Source: Tigriopus japonicus (Eukaryota > Arthropoda > Copepoda > Harpacticoida > Harpacticidae). Taken from it: DNA of 64,000 bases. The position numbers were made by a program, and so were the translations under genes. Location: positions 11,032,119 through 11,096,118 of the forward strand of contig CM021316.1 in the NCBI GenBank assembly GCA_010645155.1, given 5' to 3'. Each line of letters begins with the position of its first letter. Position 1 is the stretch's first letter. Positions 13,401 to 22,400 of the stretch are shown here, one piece after another. The notes below the pieces were generated by a model. That model did not search any database. It saw nothing but the letters and a program-made list of their open reading frames with translations, and was not told the DNA's origin.

Positions 13401-16400
13401 TGAGGTCTCAGAACCCTTATCCCTTCCCGAGGGCATCTTGGCCTTTGTTCTTTGGCTGTAACAAGTAAAGTCTGAACTGAACTTGTTTTGTTATAGTTGT
13501 TTCTTCCCAGGTGTGACCTTTCAGAAAGTTATGGATGTCCATGGCCATACCAAGATGAACATGAAAAATGAATAAAAGAATGCCTTACTTTTTGAAACTA
13601 ATGTCAGAAGTTAAATTGCATAAATTGCATAATTCCAGCAAAAAGTATTGACACCACCATTATCAAATACAATATGGTTACTTAATCGGATCCTATTATA
13701 TTTTATGATACTATACCTATATTACACTTTCTTATTCAGATTTACAAGACTAAACATTTTGTTCAGGTTTTTTTTATTTTTATCGAACACAACGAAACTG
13801 ATAATTAGGGCTCGAATAAAGTTACCAGATGCAACTTGCACCAAAAAAATGTAGCGCCCTCTTTTATGTACAAAATGGTTAAAAGCTTTATTGTAAACAA
13901 GACCATTTATGACAAACATTTCAATATTCGGAAAGTAGTGATGGACCGAAAGGGCTCATAACCGAAACCGATAGTGTCGGCCAAAAGAAGGCTTAACCGA
14001 AACAAAAACCGAAAGCAGCTGACAACAAAATTGTATAAATGCAAAATCCACCTTAAATATTACATTGCTCATGTGTTCGATGTTGGGTACTCGCGAATTT
14101 GAAAAATCGGGAAACTTAAATTTCAGAGGTTTTTGAACGACTTTTTTCGATTTTGCCGCCCGTAATTTCGGTCGAAAGCGCTTTCGGTCCATCACTATCG
14201 GAAAATAATTAGTTAAGATCTGACAAATTTCCTTCTTCCTTTCGCCATCCAAAGAACTTTAAAACTTCCTTGTAGACTGTAAGTTAAAAAAAACTTTCAA
14301 TCTAATTCACAATAAATCTTTTCATTTCTTACAAAACCATGCCCCCTAATACTAATTTCCAACCTTCTTAGGAACAATTAGTGTACAGTTCTACATTCAA
14401 AATGGTATTTCCCCCATGAATTTCATGCTCCATTGTTCGACAAAATGAATTGAAACTCTTTTGATTCGTTTTAGGCTTCTCAACCAACAGTGATTGCCAA
14501 TCAAGGAAGCTTGGCCGAACTTCGTGTGTACGTCCAAGGAAACCCGACTCCCGATGTCTATTGGAGAAAAGGTCGGCGAGACATTGATACCACGCAAGGA
14601 AAATTCCGAATCGTTAAAGGAGGATCCCTTCAGGTGAGTGGGGAATGTTTTCCTCCTTTTTCTTATGGGAATTGTGGATTATTTTCTTTTGATGACACGA
14701 AGCTAGAATGTGGGATAATGCCAAAAGCTCGCGGAAGGCGTTTCCCAAAAGTATTGATGGATCCAAGAGAAAGCACTTGGTTCGTTTTTCATGTGGGAAT
14801 CCTTTTTGTACATACATGGATCGATTATTCTCTTGAACAAAAAATAACTCTGTGATATTCCTTTATTGGAAGCAGACAGTCATTGTTGGTGGAAGGAATA
14901 GATCGAAAGTAAAGGGCTCGAATGAAAAATAGTGATGGACCGAAAACCATTTCGGCGAGTTTCCGAGATAAGATAAGTTGGTCAAAAACCTTTGTATCGG
15001 CATCATTTGCCATTGAAACATGTACAAAGGTTGCTTCAAGTGAGCGTTTTGGATTATTCAACTTGCGGTAAAACAGGGCTGTTGGCTGGGCTAACTTGCT
15101 CAGCCCATTTGGGAGAGTAACGATACATCTCATTTTCCACCAGGTAAACTGAGCATATTATCAACCACGTGTAAGCAAAGGCATCAAGCTTAAATGGAAA
15201 AAAACTTGGATTCGCCAAAATTGGCCGAGCAGCTTAACACAGCCAATGGCCCAGTTTTACCGCTAGCAGTACGATTTAAAACGCTCCCTTGAAGCAATCT
15301 TTGTGCATGTGCCATTTTTTTATTTAACATTTTCATTCCTTCATCCCAATGCCAGACGGAATTTTGAGACAAATGTTGAAATTTTTATAATTTTGTGGCT
15401 TATATTGTAAATAAGAGTTTCTTTTATTTACAATTTCGGATAAGCCGAATTTGGTTTTGGTTTGGTTGATAATTTGGTTGAAATGTTCTGTATTATAACG
15501 AAACCCTTTCGGCTCTTCATAAACTAAAACCAATAATGAATTGAGAGAATAATACAATAAACTAGTCAGTTCAACAAAAGACAAGTTATCTTTGTTATGA
15601 TAGCTCGGTCCAACGAGCGTTCGGAACATCACTATTCTTCATGCCTAATGGGAAATCAGATATGATTTTCCCCTCCAGAACGCAAAAAAAAATTACTTCT
15701 TTTGAAAAGCATGCTTTTTCCGCTACCAAACTTCATTCTTCATAATATTCAAAGAAACGATTTCAAATGATTTTCCTCCAGTATTCTTTGCTTCTGTCAA
15801 TGTCAGCTCCCCCAAATATTGCAGACTACGGTTTATATTGAGTCGATAGCCCATGTTCGTCAAGTCTGAATTCAAAGTAACCCCCTTGAGACTTTTGATT
15901 GTGTGTACTGCAATGCCCAGAGAACCTGATTTTGACGTCGCCAAATATTCCTCCTTTGCACAACGGTCGTTCACCGCCAATCAAATTAGACTTCAAGTTC
16001 TGATTCAAAATATCCATCACGACAGTCCAGGAAAAGGAAACAGAAACACGCTCTTGATGCACGAATCGACAACTTGGACCACTTTCGTAATCGTCTCAAA
16101 AGGCATTTTTGAAAGTTGGCTTTCTCAACTGAATCACGAGGCTTAGAGTGCTTAGAGTTCTATCAATAGAGTTATTGATGGCGCGATTTTGTTAGCAATT
16201 CACTCACCTTTCCAAGTGAACAACAAACGAACTCTCATTTTGAATGAGACTACGAGACTTTCATTGATTGGTTTGTAAAAGTTTTGCTTCATTAATGGAT
16301 CCGTTTGCTCACTAGTTTGCTGGATTCATTGGAGGGATTGTTTTCATGGAGAGATTTTTCGACAGTAATTTGTGTTGTCGTAGGAACCTCGGGAATTCCG

Positions 16401-19400
16401 TCTCCATACCGGCATCAATTATCGACATGGTTACTCTTTTCCATGTATTGGAAAGTTTAACCGGGGTTTCCATGATCAATAAGCCTAATATATCGAATTT
16501 TCAGGAGAATTTCGTAACCAATTAAATCAATCGTATGATTCTGCTTGATTACTGTTCAAAAGTAAAGCAAAAAAAATGCGTCTCATTTCATCTCTAAATG
16601 TGAGCCGTCTCATCCCTACAGATTGTGGGTGTGGATCCTTCAGATGAAGGCGTATATACTTGTTTGGCAGACAATGGTCGTGGTATTCCTGCCGAAGCCA
16701 CGGTTACTTTGGCCGTGGACAGTCCTGTGGATCTCATGGCCCAAGTTATACCCACTGAACCTGAGGTTTATCTGTCTTTGGGAGTTCCAGCCACCCTGCA
16801 TTGTTTGGCTTATGGTCACCCTCGACCCTCTGTTACTTGGTAAGAAGCAAACAAATAAACAAACAAACAGGCAAATTCGAATTAAGAAGGAAAATCTTTG
16901 GCACTTTCAATGACGCAAGATTTTATGAAAATATCTAATATGCAGAAATTCTAGGATTGGGCTGGGAAAAAAAAATTGCTATTGAAATACTCCCAAAATA
17001 TTCAAAACATATATAAATATACAAGAGATATCGAATATATATATTTTTTTAAAAAGACCAAAATATTTGAAAAAAGCCAGGCGTCGAAAAAAAGTTTTTT
17101 GGCAACGTCATTATTGGGCTTTTTCATATATGTGCATTAATTCATCTAATACATGTTTAGTAAGTTTAATGTAATAAGTTGTTTTTGAGGCGCACTTAAC
17201 ATCTAACTGATTTAATAATGGAATTTGCCTCGATAGATGGCGCATTTTTTGCTGATATGCATTGCTAAACTTGAGCACAAATGCCTTTTTGTGGACATTT
17301 CCGAACATTTGGTTTATTTTACTTAAGCCTTGTGCATCCTTTCGCTCAAATTTTTCTGAAATATTTTTTTCGTCCTAATAAATCAAGCATATATTTTATT
17401 TTTCTTGAAACAGCCAAAATGTTCAGGAAATCGAAGAAAAATGAAGAAAATATAGTTCCGTGCCCTAATTACGACTTTAATTTCTCAATTTCATTCACGA
17501 TTTAAGGTGTTCTTCACAGAATAAATAGATGAATGACTTCCGTCGCATTTGCTTCAATATTAGATGATCAAATTCAAATTCGTTGCCATGCATATTCCAT
17601 AATCTCCCTACAAATCATCTACCAAAACGTACTAAAAAACAACCCTATTGATGTTCAGCAAAACTGTTTCCGTTTTAGGTGGAGAGAGGATGAGATGATG
17701 CCTCTGAGTTCCAACCGTCATGAGCAAAATGCCGATTTCTCGTTACGCCTCAAAGCAGTGGGCCTTCGGGACTTGGGTCCGTACACATGCCAAGCCTTTA
17801 ATGGTCAACAACCCGATTCATTTACCGTGGTCGTGAAGGCTGTGGGACTGGTGAACCCAACCACTCGAGAGGAACAGGATTATATGCAATACGTGGTGGA
17901 CGCACCTCAAGCTCCAGCACCCACGGTCACGGCTCCAAGCGGAATCTATCGGTAAGCAGATTACTGCCCGTAACAACGTAATACTTCCTTTGGGGATTAG
18001 ATTTTTGTGCTGTAATGGCTTGATAACAGGAACAGAAGAAAAAGAGAGAATCAATATTGAACTGCGTACGTTTGTACCGGGTCAGCTTGAAGAAACAGAA
18101 CAACAGTGTGAGCATAATGTTTTGGGACCAAGCGTGAATTCCGGACGCAAAAGTGCCACTTTCAAAGTTTTGAAAAGTGTCAAATTTGGCAAAAAACGCA
18201 TCAATCCTACACTTTAGCATAACATATGGTTGAAAATCCTACAAAGTACTTACTATTTTGAGGTGGTTTTTAACTTCCATGCACGTAGAAATTTCAGCCA
18301 AATTACAGAAAATAGCCGTGTTGTTTAATGTGTATGTAACAGTGTCACTACTTCCCCAGATAGGGAAGGTTCTAGCCTTTCCTTTGGGATAAATTCTTTG
18401 TTATAATTATATTTTTCCCCCTTCTAAATAACTTGTAAATTTGTGATTTATTCGTTTGTAGTAGTATTTATTTGATTTACATTGATTGATTGGATTTAGT
18501 TCATTACATTTTGAAAACAAGCCAATTGTAAATCGGAATTTTTGTTCCTCTGGATTTTTTTTGAACGAAGCAAAGGACTTCATGAATTTAAAAAAGATCT
18601 TTCAAAAACTTTTTTGGTCCTCTGTTTGCTTTTTTTAATACCATAAGTTAATTTGCGTCTAAGTGGTTTCCGATTTCGTTTTTGGTGAATCACCCTGTAC
18701 ATCCCTTCCTAAAAGTTCGTATTTTGTTAAACAGGAGTAGCTCGAGGACCACTGTGTAACGTAGGTGATTTACTTCTTTTTCATGCATTAATCCCATGAA
18801 TCAAGGTAATACGTTTCAGTTGTAAGTTTGGGAACCTTCCTATTTCATGCCCTCCGTTCTCAAAAATCATTAACAAGCTCCATAAACTCCTTAGTTTAGA
18901 AAATATATCATTTCAAGAATATTCAACAAAGGAAGCTTTTTTCACGTGGGTTACGTTTGAAAAACACGTGAAGGAACTTAAAACTTTTGAATATCTCAGA
19001 CATTCAAAGATAAGTTATTGCAGGGAGGCCTAGCCGAGAGTCGTTTTACTTGCAAGTCATTTATCTGTCAACTTTATGCAAAGGAAATCTTGGAAGTCCA
19101 TTTTCTGAGATATTTCGAATTTACTTCAACCAAGAATGTGACCTCATCTTTATCGAATTTCAGACTTATTATTGTGTTAAAAACGTGTACCAAGTACTCC
19201 AAGGATCAAATTATTTTTGACGCAAAGCGTGTTTGATGTTGTTAAGGACGCGTTTGCGTGTTTCCATCCTTTTTGTTGACGAAAACTGCATTGAACATAA
19301 AAATGGCAAAGGTGTTCTTTACTCACATTGCATTGCGTGTACGAACGCACTCGTACATTGCCCAGTTTGTTGAAATGGACGTTTTCCAGTGTACATTTTC

Positions 19401-22400
19401 TAGCGATGGACCGAAAGTGACAAAATCGGAAAAAAATTCGTTCAAAAATCTCTGAACTTTAAGTTTTCCGATTTTTCAAAATTTGCGACTACCCAACATC
19501 GAACACGAGCAATTTAATACTTAAGGTGGATTTTGCATTCATACAATTTTGTTGTCAGCTGCTTTCGGTTTCGGTTTCGGTTAAGCCCTCTTTTGGCCGA
19601 CACTTTCGGTTTCGGTTATGAGCCCTTTCGGTCCATCACTAACATTTTCACATTCTACCAATGTGTTCCCTTGTCTCAAGTTTGCTTGAAATTCTCAAAG
19701 AATAAAGACGGGCTTGAGTTAAGATCTTTTAATTAGAATAAATATCTTAATTCATGCTTATTGCTCATAAGATATAAGTGAGTGTAAACACCAAGTATAA
19801 AATGGGTCCCAAAGGGATCTAACTTCAAGCCAAAAATTTTGAATCGGGAATTTTAATTTTGAAGACTGAAAAATAGAAAAAATGCCTCAAAGAAAAGGAA
19901 AAAAGCGAAACAATTCATTGTAAAATTGTTGGTGTGTCCTGAAACCTTTCGTTTAACTAAGTCATGATAGATGTGCCATTCGATGAGTTAAATACAATAT
20001 ATTTGATCCTCCTTCACTTGAAAAGGGTTACAAAGAGGAAAATGTCACTTTAACAATATATTTCTTGACATTGGATGGCGGACGACCGCTTGGTTGGTGG
20101 GCAAAACAGTACAATAAACCGGTTTGTGTTCAATTCCCAGGAGCCCGTTAAATGCACTATTTTACCAACCCAGCGGTTGGTCGTACGACATCCAATAGTC
20201 AAGATATCTATGCGTCAACGTACCTGAACTCATTTTTTTCTCTTAAGAGAAACCCATTAAAAGCCTGCATTAATGGAAGCCCATGATTCAGAGTGATAAC
20301 CGTTTACTTCCTAGTATTTTGCCTCACAATTTCCTCTTTTTTCTAATGGCAAAAGGGGCACTAAATATTCTCGTGAAATCAACGCCTTACCGAAAACATT
20401 TTTGGTTAATGGTTTTTTTTCTTACCCACGCCTCTGACTACCATGAAAATTAATGGAGGGAGTTTTCAGAGCTCAAAAGTGACACTCAACCTTGTGCATT
20501 TGCTTTGAAGCAATATCTGGTTCTTTTCAGGCCCACCCGTCCTCCAGGGTGGAACTTCCAAGCCCCACCCACAACTACCACTCAAGCCAATCGACCAGAA
20601 ATGGGATACCTGGATGTGAGGATCGACTTGCCGAGGACAAAGTACCCACTGATGACCACAATTTCCATCCCATGCACTGTGAACAGTTATGCCCAACCCA
20701 CCGTGTTTTGGAGCAAGGATGGACGAAGGCTGCGGTCAGATAAACGCGTTCAGGTACTAATGAGATTGCATTACCAAGTCATGGATGTCTAGACTTATGG
20801 ATGTTGGAGACAGTGATGGGATTCAATCTGATTTCAATCTGTTCAATCTTTTAGGACCGCCATCAATGTCATTGGTCCATTCCAAAAGTAGTGTGGAAAA
20901 AACTTTACTTGATATTGATGACACCCTGAAGTCTTCAAAAAAGGGTCACTTTTTGGAGAGTCTCTATGAACGAACGCATTTTTCACAGAGGCGACAAACA
21001 AAATACAGTTTTACGTGAATGAGCACATTGAAAATCAGATTGAACTCCATCAGTAGTTGGATAATTGACCATTTTGTTGGCAATTACTGATGGTGTTCAA
21101 TCTGATTTCCAATCTGCTCAATCATTTCTGTAGCGCAACTTCGTTGTGACTGCCAATTCACGTAAAACAGTACATTTGTTACAAGAAGCACTGGAATCAT
21201 GGAGTGGGAGGCTAGCAATGAGAATAATGATTTCCAGTAAGAACAATTCAACTACGTTCTTCTGCAAATGAGACCTTGCATATGTTGACAAGAATGCGTA
21301 ATTCAATTTTCAGCTCAATCAAACGTCAGAGTCAAAAGTTATGCTCAATCAAAGTTCAGACCAAATCCTACCGAGAACGGATGAACTAGCCCTTTTGTGG
21401 TAAAACGATTACCACAAAAGGGCGAGTTCATTCATTCTATGCTCTCTTCAGTACATACGTTTGAGAAGGCATAACTTTTCACTCCGGCATTCGATTGGGC
21501 TGAAATTTGAAATACGTGTTCGTCTCAATGCAAGCCAAGTCTCATTTGCAGAAAAACGCAAATGGTTCGTTTCTGCTGGAAATCATAATTCTCACTACTG
21601 GCATTGATGGTGGCAGTCCTAAAAGATGGAGCAGATTGAAATCAGATTGAATTCCATCAGTATTAGCAATGCAGAACGGTTATCAATCAAGAGAATTGCC
21701 ATCCTGAGTCGTCCGACATCCAGTAGTTTAGAAATCTATGTACAGTAGATTAGGATAACGGATGAAAAAAACTGTATGTTCACCTCTCTCCTTTTTTCGA
21801 AGTGATTGATTGTAAAAAGCACGATTTTAAGCAAAGGGAATATGATTGAAATAAAGGTAATGGGGAACGAAGATGAAAAGGTTTAATGAAGGTTGATCAT
21901 TCCCCTCATTTTGGGTTCCGATCAAGCGATCAATAGAACTCCCTGTAAATTGATCATGCTTTTGGAACTTAGACGAAGGAAATTACGGATCAGGAAAATC
22001 AAATCAGTTCCCAAAATCTAAAAATAGCACAAACTTTGGGTAAAAGATGACTTAAGTTTGACTAACCTGAAAACAGACAAAAACGTTAGAATTATAAGGC
22101 AAAGACAGGGACATATAACAGGCATTGATTGCTATCTGTAAACTGGTCTCAAATTCCTCTCTACATGTACAGTACTCCAATAAAATCCAATTTACAAATG
22201 TTTATCACACTAGCAAGGCTTTAATCTACACCCTGGCATGAAAGTTATGTTGTAATCATTCTTTGAGCCTAAAAATTAGACTTAAAGTGGTTTTAAACCA
22301 CTATAAAATATAGTGAATGGCGGGAATCGGATTTTCCTTGGTTCTGGAGAAAAGGGAGTGATTTGGGAAAACCTCCAACCAAAAGTAACTGAGATATTAC

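Larger units (their letters stand above)
11440..14474 (+). other. Papilin intron of 3.0 kb with two MITEs
   Basis: The intron joins phase-0 exons. Apart from the pogo-like element (12826-13007) and a GTGATGGACC element (13938-14195) it holds AT-rich sequence without recognisable coding segments. Confidence 0.5.

Noticed and set aside
20120..20140. T-arm-like motif (GTTCAATTCCC) suggesting a tRNA
   Set aside because: No matching acceptor stem, D-arm or anticodon arm; it is the interior of a small TIR element.
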